Assembly: GCF_028285715.1 (NCBI RefSeq)
Contig: NZ_JANQOO010000007.1
Span: forward strand, 62,001 to 126,000
Source: Ulvibacterium sp.
GTDB lineage: Bacteria > Bacteroidota > Bacteroidia > Flavobacteriales > Flavobacteriaceae
Direction of reading: 5' to 3'
DNA length: 64,000 nucleotides
In this document: positions 55,173 through 64,000 of the stretch, in pieces
How the letters are laid out: each line of letters starts with the position of its first letter
Numbering within the stretch: the first letter of the stretch is position 1
Position numbers and translations under genes: made by a program
Notes under the pieces: model-generated
What the model saw: only the letters and a program-made list of their open reading frames with translations
Told to the model about the DNA's origin: nothing
Databases searched by the model: none

Positions 55173-56453
55173 ATGAAACTCTGGGATAAAGGTTTTAGTA
55201 CCGATAAGAAAATAGATCAATTTACCGTAGGCAATGATCGTGAGTTAGACCTAGTACTCGCCAAATACGATGTAATCGCCTCCAAGGCCCATGCCAAGAT
55301 GTTGGGCAAAATGGGGTTATTGACGGATCCGGAAACAGAAGCTTTGGTCACTGAACTGGATACCATTGCAAAAACCATTGAAAAAGGTTCCTTTACCATA
55401 GAGGATTCCTTTGAGGATATGCACTCCAAAATTGAGTTTTTACTCACCGAAAAACTTGGGGATACCGGAAAAAAAATACACACGGCAAGATCACGAAACG
55501 ATCAGGTTCTGGTAGCTATGCATCTCTATTTGAAGGATGAGCTTAGCACGATTAAAAGTCAGACCAAAGAATTATTCGATCTTTTACTCAACCTGGCGGA
55601 AAAGCACAAAGAGGTTTTATTGCCCGGCTATACGCATTTACAGATTGCCATGCCATCTTCCTTTGGGCTTTGGTTCTCGGCTTATGCGGAAACGTTGATC
55701 GCTGATCTGTATTTCATCGAGGCCGCTTATAAAGCAGCCGACCAAAATCCGTTGGGAAGTGCCGCAGGCTATGGCAGTTCTTTCCCTATAGATCGAAGCT
55801 TCACTACCCGGGAGATGGATTTCAAAACCTTAAAATACAATGTGGTGGCTGCCCAAATGGGTCGGGGAAAAGTGGAAAAAGGGGCAGCATTTGGCATGGC
55901 GAGCATTGCCGCTACCTTATCAAAACTAGCCATGGACATTTGCCTGTACATGAGCCAAAATTTTGACTTTGTTTCCTTTCCCAATGAACTGACCACTGGA
56001 AGCAGTATTATGCCGCACAAGAAAAATCCGGACGTCTTTGAATTGGTGCGGGCCAAATGCAATAAAATACAAGCGGTACCCAACCAGCTCTCCTTGGTTA
56101 TCAATAATTTACCAAGTGGGTACCACAGGGATCTGCAATTGGTCAAGGAAATTACTGTTCCGGCCCTACAAGATTTGAAGGCTTGCTTGGAGATTCTGAC
56201 ATTTAGCTTAAAGGAAATAAGGGTCAATACCAGTATTCTGGAAGACCCCAAATACGATTACCTCTTTAGTGTGGATACCCTGAACGAATTGGTACAGGTC
56301 GGAATGCCTTTTCGGGATGCGTATAAAAAGATGGGGCAGGAAATTGAATCTGGAAACTTCAAGCCAAAACGGGATATTTCACACACCCACGAAGGCAGTC
56401 TAGGGAATTTGTGTTTGAAGGAGATCAGGGCGAAGATGGATAAAATCCTGTAA
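55173..56453 (+). CDS. argH: Argininosuccinate lyase
   Basis: A 426-residue member of the fumarase/aspartase superfamily that splits argininosuccinate into arginine and fumarate. HTARSRNDQVLVAMH is near residue 104, LPGYTHLQIAMPSSF near 150 and the signature TGSSIMPHKKNPD near 275. It is the last gene of the cluster, and a weak T-tailed hairpin follows. Length is slightly short compared with the usual 450-460 residues. Confidence 0.95.
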   Translation: MKLWDKGFSTDKKIDQFTVGNDRELDLVLAKYDVIASKAHAKMLGKMGLLTDPETEALVTELDTIAKTIEKGSFTIEDSFEDMHSKIEFLLTEKLGDTGKKIHTARSRNDQVLVAMHLYLKDELSTIKSQTKELFDLLLNLAEKHKEVLLPGYTHLQIAMPSSFGLWFSAYAETLIADLYFIEAAYKAADQNPLGSAAGYGSSFPIDRSFTTREMDFKTLKYNVVAAQMGRGKVEKGAAFGMASIAATLSKLAMDICLYMSQNFDFVSFPNELTTGSSIMPHKKNPDVFELVRAKCNKIQAVPNQLSLVINNLPSGYHRDLQLVKEITVPALQDLKACLEILTFSLKEIRVNTSILEDPKYDYLFSVDTLNELVQVGMPFRDAYKKMGQEIESGNFKPKRDISHTHEGSLGNLCLKEIRAKMDKIL

Positions 56454-56469
56454 CCCATAAAGAGCCTTT

Positions 56470-56491
56470 TTCCCAGGTTAAGGGAATTTTT
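56470..56491 (+). terminator. Weak intrinsic terminator after argH
   Basis: TTCCC (56470-56474) pairs with GGGAA (56482-56486) around a 7-base loop and is followed by five T residues. The stem is short, so termination may be partial. Confidence 0.4.
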
Positions 56492-56659
56492 CGGTGCTTT
56501 GCGCTGACGGAAAGGGTTGAAAAACCATCCCTTCCACCTTCCAAATCATGGATTTGGAATCAATCTTCTTGGCTATGGCCAAAGGATGCCACAATAGTGA
56601 TTTTCCAAAATGGCTAGAATGCATTATTTTTATATAATCCCATCTTCAACAGACAAATC

Positions 56660-57100
56660 GTGTTTAGTTTAGTGTACAAATCGATAGCCAAACCCAGTTT
56701 TAAGCAAGAGGCTATTCAAGAAATGTTGGAACTTGCCAGAATCTATAACAATAGTCAAGGAATTACAGGTTGTTTGCTCTATTATGAAGGGATCTTTATT
56801 CAATATCTGGAGGGAAATCAAATAAAGGTACTTAAGCTCTTCGACAAAATAAAGGAAGACCTCCGCCATACCCAAGTACGTTTACTTTCCCATAGCGAGG
56901 TAGAGCAAAGGGAGTTCAAAGAGTGGGATATGGCTTTCGAAAATTGTGATGGAGAAAATGAGCATATGTCCTTTTTGAAACTATTTGCCAACGACTATAC
57001 CGAAGAAGAAAGCATTTTCTGGGGGCGTACTTCCAAGGTAACTTTCTGGAAGGAAGTCAGTAAGCTTATAAACAAAAAATCACCCTTAAAATCCAATTAA
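56660..57100 (+). CDS. BLUF-domain blue-light photoreceptor
   Basis: A 146-residue stand-alone BLUF protein that binds FAD and senses blue light. The start is GTG, as the domain begins immediately at MFSLVYKS. Key residues sit at the same offsets as in AppA: Y6 (Y21), N30 (N45), Q48 (Q63), W89 (W104) and M91 (M106). The 45-residue tail after the core has no known effector domain, so it should act by protein contact. It is monocistronic, 206 bases after argH. Confidence 0.93.
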   Translation: MFSLVYKSIAKPSFKQEAIQEMLELARIYNNSQGITGCLLYYEGIFIQYLEGNQIKVLKLFDKIKEDLRHTQVRLLSHSEVEQREFKEWDMAFENCDGENEHMSFLKLFANDYTEEESIFWGRTSKVTFWKEVSKLINKKSPLKSN

Positions 57101-57104
57101 GGGT
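57072..57104 (-). terminator. Intrinsic terminator of the RsuA-family gene (minus strand)
   Basis: ACCCTTAA (57082-57089) and TTAAGGGT (57097-57104) form a perfect 8-base stem with a 7-base loop. On the minus strand it is followed by a T-rich tail (plus-strand A-run 57072-57079). It overlaps the last codons of the BLUF gene. Confidence 0.65.
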
Positions 57105-57113
57105 AATAGCCCG

Positions 57114-57956
57114 TTATTTGATCATTCCTAAATTAATTACCTCTTGCTCCGTTAAATACCGCCAATGCCCTCTAGGCAAATCCTTTTTGGTCAACGGGCC
57201 ATAAATCACCCTGTCCAGTTTTTCAATTCCATAACCCAGTTCTTCAAAAATCCTGTGTACGATATTGCTACGGGTACTATAAATTTCGATGCCAATTTGA
57301 TTTTTGGGAGCATTCTCGACAAAACTGACATCATGCACCCTTACCATTTTTTCATCTATGGTCAATCCGCCCTGTATTTTCTTTAAGTCACTACTTCGCA
57401 GCGTTTTGTTCAATTCCACATGATAGATTTTGCGGAGTCCATTTTTAGGACTGCTCAAACGCAAGGTCAAATCGGTGTCGTTGGTGAACACTAATAGTCC
57501 GGTAGTATCATTATGTAATTTTCCTACTGGTAAAAGTTCGGATTTCGAAGCATTGGAAATAAGCCCCTGTACCGTACGTTTTCCTTTTTCGTTTCGGGTA
57601 GTGACCGTAAAATCCTTCGGCTTGTTCAATACAACATACTCTTTTTTAACTGGATTAAGCAACCTGCCATCAAAACGCACCTCATCGCTTAATCGTACCT
57701 TATGGCCCATTTCGGTAATCGGCTTTCCATTTACGGTAACATTACCGGCCGCAATGTAAACATCGGCCTCCCTACGGGTACACACCCCAGAGTTGGCCAC
57801 ATATTTGTTCAACCGAATCAAATCGGGGTCTGAGGACTGTTTGCGTTGTACTTGTTTTTGAACGGTGGCATTCCTTCCAGGGTTATGTTGCTTTCCATAA
57901 CTACTTCTTCGCCCTCCTGAAGATTTCCTTCCCCTATTGTAGTCCGACCGACCCAT
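57114..57956 (-). CDS. RsuA/RluB-family pseudouridine synthase-like protein with altered catalytic residue
   Basis: A 280-residue protein with a basic N-terminal extension (residues 1-40, Arg/Lys/Gly rich), an S4 RNA-binding domain (about 47-95) and the RsuA fold. The catalytic motif GRLDxxTxG is GKLHNDTTG, so the Asp at this site is H148, with D150 two residues later. The rest (LLPVGKL, VFTND, RKIYHVEL) is conserved. It either uses another residue, has lost activity but still binds rRNA, or is a paralog of the active enzyme. A -7 box lies 15 bases upstream of the start. Confidence 0.82.
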   Translation of the reverse strand: MGRSDYNRGRKSSGGRRSSYGKQHNPGRNATVQKQVQRKQSSDPDLIRLNKYVANSGVCTRREADVYIAAGNVTVNGKPITEMGHKVRLSDEVRFDGRLLNPVKKEYVVLNKPKDFTVTTRNEKGKRTVQGLISNASKSELLPVGKLHNDTTGLLVFTNDTDLTLRLSSPKNGLRKIYHVELNKTLRSSDLKKIQGGLTIDEKMVRVHDVSFVENAPKNQIGIEIYSTRSNIVHRIFEELGYGIEKLDRVIYGPLTKKDLPRGHWRYLTEQEVINLGMIK

Positions 57957-57971
57957 ACTTTAAATTTTAGG

Positions 57972-57979
57972 CAAAGGTA
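57972..57979 (-). promoter_or_regulatory. Candidate -7 box of the RsuA-family gene
   Basis: On the minus strand this reads TACCTTTG, an exact TAnnTTTG match, 15 bases upstream of the start codon. A TTG -33 element is not seen at the expected distance. Confidence 0.45.
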
Positions 57980-58099
57980 GGGAAGGTAAATGGATGATTT
58001 CTAGTTTTCCCACTTAATTAATCTTATGGTGATAGCCAACCGTTTTACCCTGCTATGTTCCCTTTTACCATTATCTTTATAGGATTCAATACAATCCAA

Positions 58100-60901
58100 A
58101 TGACAACAAGACTATTTGCCCTTTTTTTTATCCTCATCCCTACTGCGATCCTTGCCCAAAAAAAGGTTCTGGACCATACTGATTTCGATTTGTGGAACAC
58201 TATACAGGATGAGGCGATTTCCCCCAACGGAAATCACGTACTGTATACCTTGGAAAAAGGGGAAAAGGATAGTTTTTTAAAGATTAAGGATTCCGGGGGT
58301 TCCCTGATTTTTGAGCATGAACGGGCTCAGAAGGGTAGATTTACCTATGACTCCCAATTTGCATTGTTTACCATAAAGGCCTGGACGGACAGTGTTACGG
58401 CCATGAAGAGCCGCAAAGTGAAAAAAGAAGACCTACCCAAGGACTCTCTAGGTATTATAAATCTAACGAATGGCAATTTGGTGAAAATAGGCCATGTTAA
58501 GTCTCATAAAATACCTGAAAAATGGTCGGGGTATGCGGCTTATCAATTGGAAGATATCAAGGAGAAAAAAGAGGAGAAAAAAGATTCGATTACAAAAAAA
58601 GAAGAAAAGAAAAAGAACAAGCCAAAAAAACCAAGCAAAAAAAACGGATATCATGTGGTTCTGCGAAATTTAAAAACCCTACAGGAGGACACCCTTAAAT
58701 TTGTGACGCACTTTGTATTCGCAAAAAAGGGAAAATGGTTTGCCTTTTCCACCACCGGAAAAAATAAGGAAGCCAATGCAGGAGTCTTTGTCATGAATTT
58801 GGAGACCGGTGAAAGTACTAAAGTGCATGACTCAAAAAAAGGAAAGTATTTTCAACTCAACTTCAGCGAATCAGGTAAAAAATTGGGTTTTATTGTCGAT
58901 ACCGATACCACAAAGATACAGGTACGGCCCAATGAACTATTCCTATGGCAAGAAGGGGATAACACAGCTGAAAAAATGATCGACAAATCCACAGCGCCCA
59001 ACGGATATATGGTATCCCATAATGGTAAGGTTGGTTTTTCCAAAGACGAATCGAAACTGTTCTTTGGTTTGGCTACCCCTCCAACTATAAAGGATACTAC
59101 GCTTACCGAAGATGAAATTGTAAATGTAGAGGTCTGGACGTATAAGGAACCGAGGCTCTATACGGTTCAAGAACTACAATTAAAGAACGATACCATTCAA
59201 TCCTACCAAACGGCCATAAACCTGGAAAGCAATACTTTGATTCAACTGGGCAATGCCCATTACACTAAAACGGAGCTGGGCGATGAGGGCAATGCTATAT
59301 ACGCCCTCTCAGGCACTACCTTACCCCATGAGTTGGAAAGCCAATGGACGGGGAGACGCGAAAATGATTATCGTTTGGTCCATACGATAACCGGGGAAAC
59401 GCTTCTGCAACTGACCAAGGTTCCCTCTTTACGTTTGAGTCCAAAGGCAAAGTATGCCTATGGCTATAACCGTGTAGATAGTACCTGGTTTACCTACAGT
59501 TTACCCAAAGGAACGTATAGGCCGCTGACCAAGGGAAAGGTTTTTTACGAGGAGTTGAATGATTACCCCAATTATCCCTATTCCTATGGTGTTGCGGGCT
59601 GGACGGAGAATGACAAATACCTGATCCTATACGATCGCTACGACCTTTGGAAATTTGACCCTGAAAATGGGGAAGGAACCCGTTTAACATTTGGAAGGGA
59701 AGAAAAAACGATATTTAGATATGTAGCTTTGGACAAGGAAATTCATCATATTCCAACGGACCAACAATGGCTCCTAACATCGTTTAATGAAAAGAGCAAA
59801 GATGGCGGTTATGTAAAGTTCGACTTTAGGAAAAATCGCATTAAACCATTGATATCTGGGCCTTTCCAGTATTCAACCCCGATAAAAGCCTTGTTGGACG
59901 ATGCATTGATCTACACCCGTCAGTCCTTTCAGGAATTTCCGGACCTAAGATTATCCGATCTTAGTTTTAGAAAGGAAAATGTTCTCAGTAATGCCAATCC
60001 CCAACAGAAAGAATATCGATGGGGCACCATAGAATTGGTGAACTGGGCTTCTCTTGACGGTAAGGAGCTTACCGGTATGCTGGTTAAACCAGACAACTTT
60101 GATCCCAACAAAAAATACCCCCTTTTGGTCAACTTCTATGAGAGAAGTTCCGACGGTTTACACCGGCATCGGCATCCGAGGGCCGAACGATCCTCTCTTA
60201 ATTATAGCTTTTATGCCAGTAGGGGATATTTAATTTTTAATCCAGATGTGCATTACCGAATCGGATATCCGGGTGAGAGTGCGTTCAACTGTGTAATCCC
60301 CGGGATTACCGCGTTAATAGAAAAAGGGTTTGTGGATAAAGATAACATTGGTGTTCAAGGACATAGTTGGGGAGGGTATCAAATTGCTTATTTAGTTACA
60401 AAAACCAATATTTTTAAAGCTGCAGAAGCTGGTGCACCCGTCCCCAATATGATAAGTGCCTATGGAGGAATTCGATGGTGGACCGGTTTAAGTCGTCAAT
60501 TTCAATACGAACATACACAAAGTAGGATTGGAGGAACACCTTGGGAATATCCCTCCCGTTATATCGAGAACTCCCCTATTTTCAACGTTGATAAGATCAA
60601 CACCCCTCTATTGATCATGCATAATGATGCCGATGGGCATGTACCTTGGTACCAGGGAATCGAATTTTTTGTTAGCCTAAGACGATTGGGAAAACCTTCG
60701 TGGTTCCTTAACTACAATGGTGAACCCCATTGGCCATTAAAATTGCAAAATAGAAAGGATTTTAATATCCGTATGACCCAATTTTTTGATCATTACTTAA
60801 AGGGAGCCCCAAAACCTAAGTGGATGGAGCATGGGCTTCCCCCTATGAAAAAAGGTATTGAATTGGGTTACGAATTCATACAAGGGGGCGAAAGCGACTG
60901 A
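58100..60901 (+). CDS. S9 family prolyl-oligopeptidase-like secreted peptidase
   Basis: A 933-residue exported serine peptidase. The ATG at 58100 gives a clean signal peptide (MTTRLFALFFILIPTAILAQ); the ATG at 58055 adds 15 residues and spoils it. A beta-propeller precedes the alpha/beta-hydrolase domain. From the 58100 start the triad is S756 in QGHSWGGYQ, D845 in DADGHVP and H877 in EPHWP. A Lys/Glu-rich insertion sits near residues 155-180. It is likely periplasmic and processes peptides; it ends 11 bases before the convergent nitrilase stop. Confidence 0.9.
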   Translation: MTTRLFALFFILIPTAILAQKKVLDHTDFDLWNTIQDEAISPNGNHVLYTLEKGEKDSFLKIKDSGGSLIFEHERAQKGRFTYDSQFALFTIKAWTDSVTAMKSRKVKKEDLPKDSLGIINLTNGNLVKIGHVKSHKIPEKWSGYAAYQLEDIKEKKEEKKDSITKKEEKKKNKPKKPSKKNGYHVVLRNLKTLQEDTLKFVTHFVFAKKGKWFAFSTTGKNKEANAGVFVMNLETGESTKVHDSKKGKYFQLNFSESGKKLGFIVDTDTTKIQVRPNELFLWQEGDNTAEKMIDKSTAPNGYMVSHNGKVGFSKDESKLFFGLATPPTIKDTTLTEDEIVNVEVWTYKEPRLYTVQELQLKNDTIQSYQTAINLESNTLIQLGNAHYTKTELGDEGNAIYALSGTTLPHELESQWTGRRENDYRLVHTITGETLLQLTKVPSLRLSPKAKYAYGYNRVDSTWFTYSLPKGTYRPLTKGKVFYEELNDYPNYPYSYGVAGWTENDKYLILYDRYDLWKFDPENGEGTRLTFGREEKTIFRYVALDKEIHHIPTDQQWLLTSFNEKSKDGGYVKFDFRKNRIKPLISGPFQYSTPIKALLDDALIYTRQSFQEFPDLRLSDLSFRKENVLSNANPQQKEYRWGTIELVNWASLDGKELTGMLVKPDNFDPNKKYPLLVNFYERSSDGLHRHRHPRAERSSLNYSFYASRGYLIFNPDVHYRIGYPGESAFNCVIPGITALIEKGFVDKDNIGVQGHSWGGYQIAYLVTKTNIFKAAEAGAPVPNMISAYGGIRWWTGLSRQFQYEHTQSRIGGTPWEYPSRYIENSPIFNVDKINTPLLIMHNDADGHVPWYQGIEFFVSLRRLGKPSWFLNYNGEPHWPLKLQNRKDFNIRMTQFFDHYLKGAPKPKWMEHGLPPMKKGIELGYEFIQGGESD

Positions 60902-60912
60902 GGAAGTACTGA

Positions 60913-61869
60913 TTATGGTCTTTGTTGGTCTTCAAAGCCCAATGTAGATTGTCTTTCCCTATTCACTATTAACTTGGTTACATCAGGGCGGGAGTAATGC
61001 CCGGATGGGTCAAAATTCTGACGTTCCTCGTAGACCCGATTAAAGTCCAAAGTTTGAATTATAAGGCCCTCATTGTGCAGTACGGGCTCAACGATCCATT
61101 CCCCATTAGGTCCGGCAATGCAGGAACCGCCATTGGCTAAGACCTCGGGGGCCTTTTCAAGGATTTTTTCAATATGGGGTGTGCTTTTAGGGAAGTCTGT
61201 CCTACGCATTAAGGAGGAGACACTAATGACAAAGCTTCTGGATTCCCGTGCAATAAACCGTGTGATATCCTTTGTATTATGTTCGTTGCCAGGCCATACC
61301 GCAACATGCAAGTTTTCACCCTGTGCATACAGTGCCGTTCTGGGCAGGGGCATCCAATTCTCCCAACAGTTTAGCCCCCCTACGGTAAATTGCTTCAAAG
61401 AATGTACTTGCAGTCCATTACCATCGCCGGGAGCCCATGTTAAACGTTCGTCATATGTGGGCTGTAGCTTTCTATGGATGGATTTAATCTTTCCCCGCCT
61501 ATCAATGTACAGCAAGGAGCAATACAAACTATGGCCACCGCGATCTTTAGCCCGTTCTATGGCCCCCAGATAGAGCGCTATACGGTTATCCTGGGCCAAT
61601 TTACAAATAGCGCCCAGTTCCTCCATTTGAACGGCATTTCTCATATAGTGGGCGTGCAGTTCCTTGTTTACCTTGGAATCCCAAGCCGCACCATTGGTCA
61701 ATGCCAACCAAAAAGGATACCCGGGTAACAAGGCTTCCCCAAAAACCAGTAATTCTACCTGTTCCTTCACCGCATTGAGAATGGTTTGTTCCACTTTGTG
61801 AAGGGTAGCCTCCTTATCCAACCAGACAGGGGCAATCTGGGCCATGGCCACTTTTAAAAGGTTATCCAT
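60913..61869 (-). CDS. Nitrilase/cyanide-hydratase-type carbon-nitrogen hydrolase
   Basis: A 318-residue amidohydrolase of the nitrilase superfamily. The start ATG at 61869 shares a base with the UbiA stop (TGATG); a GTG one codon upstream is the alternative. Counting from that GTG, the triad is E46 (FGEALLPGYP), K135 (IHRKLQPTYDER) and C169 (GLNCWENWMP). These match true nitrilases, which convert nitriles to acids and ammonia. The presence in a prenyl-lipid operon is probably accidental or reflects shared transcription. Substrate unknown. Confidence 0.87.
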   Translation of the reverse strand: MDNLLKVAMAQIAPVWLDKEATLHKVEQTILNAVKEQVELLVFGEALLPGYPFWLALTNGAAWDSKVNKELHAHYMRNAVQMEELGAICKLAQDNRIALYLGAIERAKDRGGHSLYCSLLYIDRRGKIKSIHRKLQPTYDERLTWAPGDGNGLQVHSLKQFTVGGLNCWENWMPLPRTALYAQGENLHVAVWPGNEHNTKDITRFIARESRSFVISVSSLMRRTDFPKSTPHIEKILEKAPEVLANGGSCIAGPNGEWIVEPVLHNEGLIIQTLDFNRVYEERQNFDPSGHYSRPDVTKLIVNRERQSTLGFEDQQRP

Positions 61870-62774
61870 CACAAAATCCGGTTTAGTACAAGATCAACAT
61901 CTATCAGTAGTATACTAAAGACACCAACAATGATAATAAATTTTAAAATGTTGTGGAGTCCTACATAATGTAGTTTGGTCTTTGCCTTCCATAACATGAC
62001 CAAAAACAGAAATAGCAGAAATATGGAGCCGATGAAGTAAAGATACATATATCCGACATCAAAAAAATAGATGAGCAAAATAGAGGGTAATAAGGTCAGC
62101 AAAATGAGAATACTGATTAGAATCTTGGAGACCTTTGTTCCATATAAAACGGGAATTGTGCGATAGTCCTGGGCCATATCACCGGCCATGTTCTCCAAGT
62201 CCTTTATCATTTCACGAGCTAGGATCAAGAGAAAAAGAAACATGGCGTGAACAAAAATGCTCGCTTCAAAATTTTTATAATATACAAATACAGCAAAGAA
62301 TGGGGCTATGGCCAAGGTAGCAGAAACGAAGTTCCCTATAAAAGGTACGCGTTTGAGTTTGTGGGAATAAAACCAAATACCAAAAATATAGGCCGAAAAG
62401 AAGAATACAGCCCTAAATGAGACATAACTTGCCGCAAATACGGCCAAAAAATTAAGTACAAAATAGGTGGTCAACTTAAATCTTTGACTTACCAAACGAT
62501 CCAACATGCTTTTCCTCGGTTTATTGATCAGGTCCTTTTCAGCATCATAAAAGTTGTTGATAATATAGCCTGACGCAATAACTAAAGCAGAGGCCAAAAC
62601 GATGGCGAAAAGATTAAAATCAAAAACTACCTTGCGCAAGGGTAGGTCCAGAGATAAAATATAAATTGAGGCCAAATACTGGGCCAACCCGATCATTAAG
62701 ATATTGTAACCCCGTACAACGGAGAACAAACTCAATAACTTTAGTAGTAAGAGCCTGTTACGTCTATTAAGCAT
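61869..62774 (-). CDS. UbiA-family prenyltransferase (GGGP synthase-like/quinone type)
   Basis: A 301-residue integral membrane enzyme with about nine helices. The first aspartate-rich motif is NNFYDAEKD (NDxxDxxxD type) near residue 66, and the second is near KDLENMAGDMAQDYRT (residue 200 region). It transfers a prenyl diphosphate to an acceptor, perhaps as a (geranylgeranyl)glycerol-phosphate or quinone prenyltransferase. It shares a base with the nitrilase start and is 63 bases after the mevalonate-kinase-like gene, which fits isoprenoid supply. Confidence 0.85.
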   Translation of the reverse strand: MLNRRNRLLLLKLLSLFSVVRGYNILMIGLAQYLASIYILSLDLPLRKVVFDFNLFAIVLASALVIASGYIINNFYDAEKDLINKPRKSMLDRLVSQRFKLTTYFVLNFLAVFAASYVSFRAVFFFSAYIFGIWFYSHKLKRVPFIGNFVSATLAIAPFFAVFVYYKNFEASIFVHAMFLFLLILAREMIKDLENMAGDMAQDYRTIPVLYGTKVSKILISILILLTLLPSILLIYFFDVGYMYLYFIGSIFLLFLFLVMLWKAKTKLHYVGLHNILKFIIIVGVFSILLIDVDLVLNRIL

Positions 62775-62837
62775 GTTTTGGGGTTTTGCACTAGACCAAC
62801 GCCAAAATATCGTATGGAATGTGAATCAATTTTGGTA

Positions 62838-63776
62838 CTAGAAGTTGTACACCACTTCCAAATTGTAATCTTTTAAAGCTTTTTTTGCTTTCTCCAGGTC
62901 TTGGGTAAAGCCCAAGATATAACCACCTCCGCCAGAACCACAGAGCTTGAGATAGTAGGCATTGGTCTCGATTCCCTGTTTCCAAAGTTGATGGAATTTG
63001 GCCGGAATCATGGGTTTAAAATTGTGTAATACTACGTGAGACAATTGCTTAAGGTTTTTGAAAAGGGATTTTACGTTGCCGTTGATGAAATCCTCGACAC
63101 AAGCATCGGTATGCTTAATAAATTGGTCCTTTAACATATTTCGAAAACCTTCCTGCTTCATTTTTTCCATGAACAACTGCACCATTGGGGCGGTTTCGCC
63201 AGTAGTACCGCTGTCCAATAGGAATACTGCTCCCTTTCCTTTTTTGTTCTGTGACGGGATACTGGTGGATTCTATATTGTCTTTTGAATTTATAAGGATA
63301 GGAAGACTTAAGTAACTGTTCAAGGGGTCTAGGCCGGAGGATTTTCCATGAAAGAAAGACTCCATTTTCCCGAATATTACCTTTAACTTTAACAGTTTTT
63401 CCCGGGTCAGGTTTTCCAATACCGTAATCTTATGGCTGGCATACTTATCGTAAATAGCGGCGACCAAAGCTCCACTACTGCCTACACCATAACCTTGGGG
63501 AATGGAACTGTCAAAATACATCCCTGCATTTACATCATTCTTCAGAGCCTCAAAATCAAAGGAAACCAAATCTGGCGTATTCTTCACCACCATTTCCAAG
63601 TAGCCCGTAAATTCCCGTAAGTTCTGATTGGATTTTTTGGAAGCTTCAGATGGATTGGCATCGGTCTTCAGCGCTCCCTTAAAAAAGTTATAAGGAATTG
63701 AGAGCCCCTTGGAATCCTTTATGATACCGTATTCCCCGAACAAGAGAATCTTGGAATAAAATAACGGTCCTTTCAT
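62838..63776 (-). CDS. GHMP kinase (mevalonate kinase-like)
   Basis: A 312-residue GHMP-family kinase with KILLFGEYGII near residue 9 and the ATP-binding motif PQGYGVGSSGALVAAIY at residues 93-109, plus CGSGGGGYILGF at the C-terminus. In Flavobacteriaceae, which use the mevalonate pathway, this protein is annotated as mevalonate kinase, phosphorylating mevalonate at C5. Adjacent UbiA supports isoprenoid metabolism. Other pathway genes would lie outside this window. Confidence 0.85.
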   Translation of the reverse strand: MKGPLFYSKILLFGEYGIIKDSKGLSIPYNFFKGALKTDANPSEASKKSNQNLREFTGYLEMVVKNTPDLVSFDFEALKNDVNAGMYFDSSIPQGYGVGSSGALVAAIYDKYASHKITVLENLTREKLLKLKVIFGKMESFFHGKSSGLDPLNSYLSLPILINSKDNIESTSIPSQNKKGKGAVFLLDSGTTGETAPMVQLFMEKMKQEGFRNMLKDQFIKHTDACVEDFINGNVKSLFKNLKQLSHVVLHNFKPMIPAKFHQLWKQGIETNAYYLKLCGSGGGGYILGFTQDLEKAKKALKDYNLEVVYNF

Positions 63777-63974
63777 TGACTATGGTAAAAAATGGGTTTT
63801 AACATCACACATCTTCTTCTGTTCAATTAAAACGACATAAAGATAAACATTATTGGCTTCGAAATCAAAACTCTTCGCCTTCGGGGCATTCCCTATCGTC
63901 CAATAACGTTTTCTGTCAATATTAATTATTTGTAAGCAATGTTTATTTTTTTTGCTCCAAATCCAATTCTGTCG

Positions 63975-63982
63975 CAAATATA
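63975..63982 (-). promoter_or_regulatory. Possible -7 box near the right edge
   Basis: On the minus strand this reads TATATTTG, an exact TAnnTTTG match, about 200 bases upstream of the GHMP kinase start. The expected -33 region is partly outside the window. Confidence 0.3.
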
Positions 63983-64000
63983 CTGCTCCTTTTCACAAAA

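Noticed and set aside
63780-63977. 65-codon minus-strand frame at the right edge
   Set aside because: Low complexity, overlaps the presumed promoter region of the GHMP kinase and shows no family pattern.

Overview
The window looks like chromosomal DNA of a marine-type member of the Flavobacteriaceae (Bacteroidota). The evidence is the moderately AT-rich base composition, matches to the Bacteroidota -7 promoter box TAnnTTTG, sparse Shine-Dalgarno sequences, an arginine cluster with the succinylornithine transcarbamylase (ArgF') type of enzyme, arsenosugar-associated glycosyltransferases, a mevalonate-pathway GHMP kinase, and several lipoproteins and outer-membrane barrels. I see no rRNA, tRNA, CRISPR array, insertion sequence or phage gene.

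Layout. 1-6.2 kb: 3' part of a large secreted cytochrome c/beta-propeller protein, a LytS/LytTR two-component pair and an AsmA-like DUF748 protein. 6.9-16.8 kb: an envelope carbohydrate region with a Tat-type aldo/keto reductase joined to a nickel-pincer cofactor operon (larE-larB-larC plus a small membrane peptide), a Tat-type enolase-superfamily dehydratase, a mutarotase-like protein, a Tat-type TIM-barrel isomerase and a GH32 fructanase. 16.9-19.7 kb: rhodanese, TIGR04282-type glycosyltransferase, purine-nucleoside phosphorylase and TIGR04283-type glycosyltransferase, matching part of the arsenosugar pathway. 19.8-22.5 kb: an AraC regulator and an NADPH-type hydroxyacid dehydrogenase with near-identical operator sites, then a DUF6503-like protein. 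22.5-31 kb: amidase, GAPDH variant, Kef-type antiporter overlapping a CxxS glutaredoxin, then a minus-strand operon SDR - APH-type kinase - enolase paralog that lacks the catalytic His. 31-37 kb: AraC regulator, Omp85-like barrel, lipoproteins, GH113-like glycosidase, DUF547 protein. 37-44.5 kb: FAD oxidoreductase, membrane ferredoxin, MORN-repeat protein and three membrane-linked glycosyltransferases. 44.5-56.5 kb: a joint arginine and proline operon (GNAT-argG-argC-proC-argD-proA-proB-argF'-SDR-argB-argE-argH), preceded by a -7 promoter box and a 26-codon reading frame rich in Arg and Pro codons. 56.6-64 kb: BLUF photoreceptor, RsuA-family protein lacking the catalytic Asp, S9 peptidase, nitrilase, UbiA prenyltransferase and mevalonate-kinase-like protein.

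The strongest candidates for undescribed biology are the Arg/Pro leader peptide ahead of the arginine-proline operon, the SDR-kinase-enolase-paralog operon, the lar maturation operon that lacks larA and is joined to a Tat-type reductase, the paired operators around the AraC gene, and the RsuA-family protein with Asp replaced by His. All functional statements rest on motif recognition and memory of protein families; no search was run.
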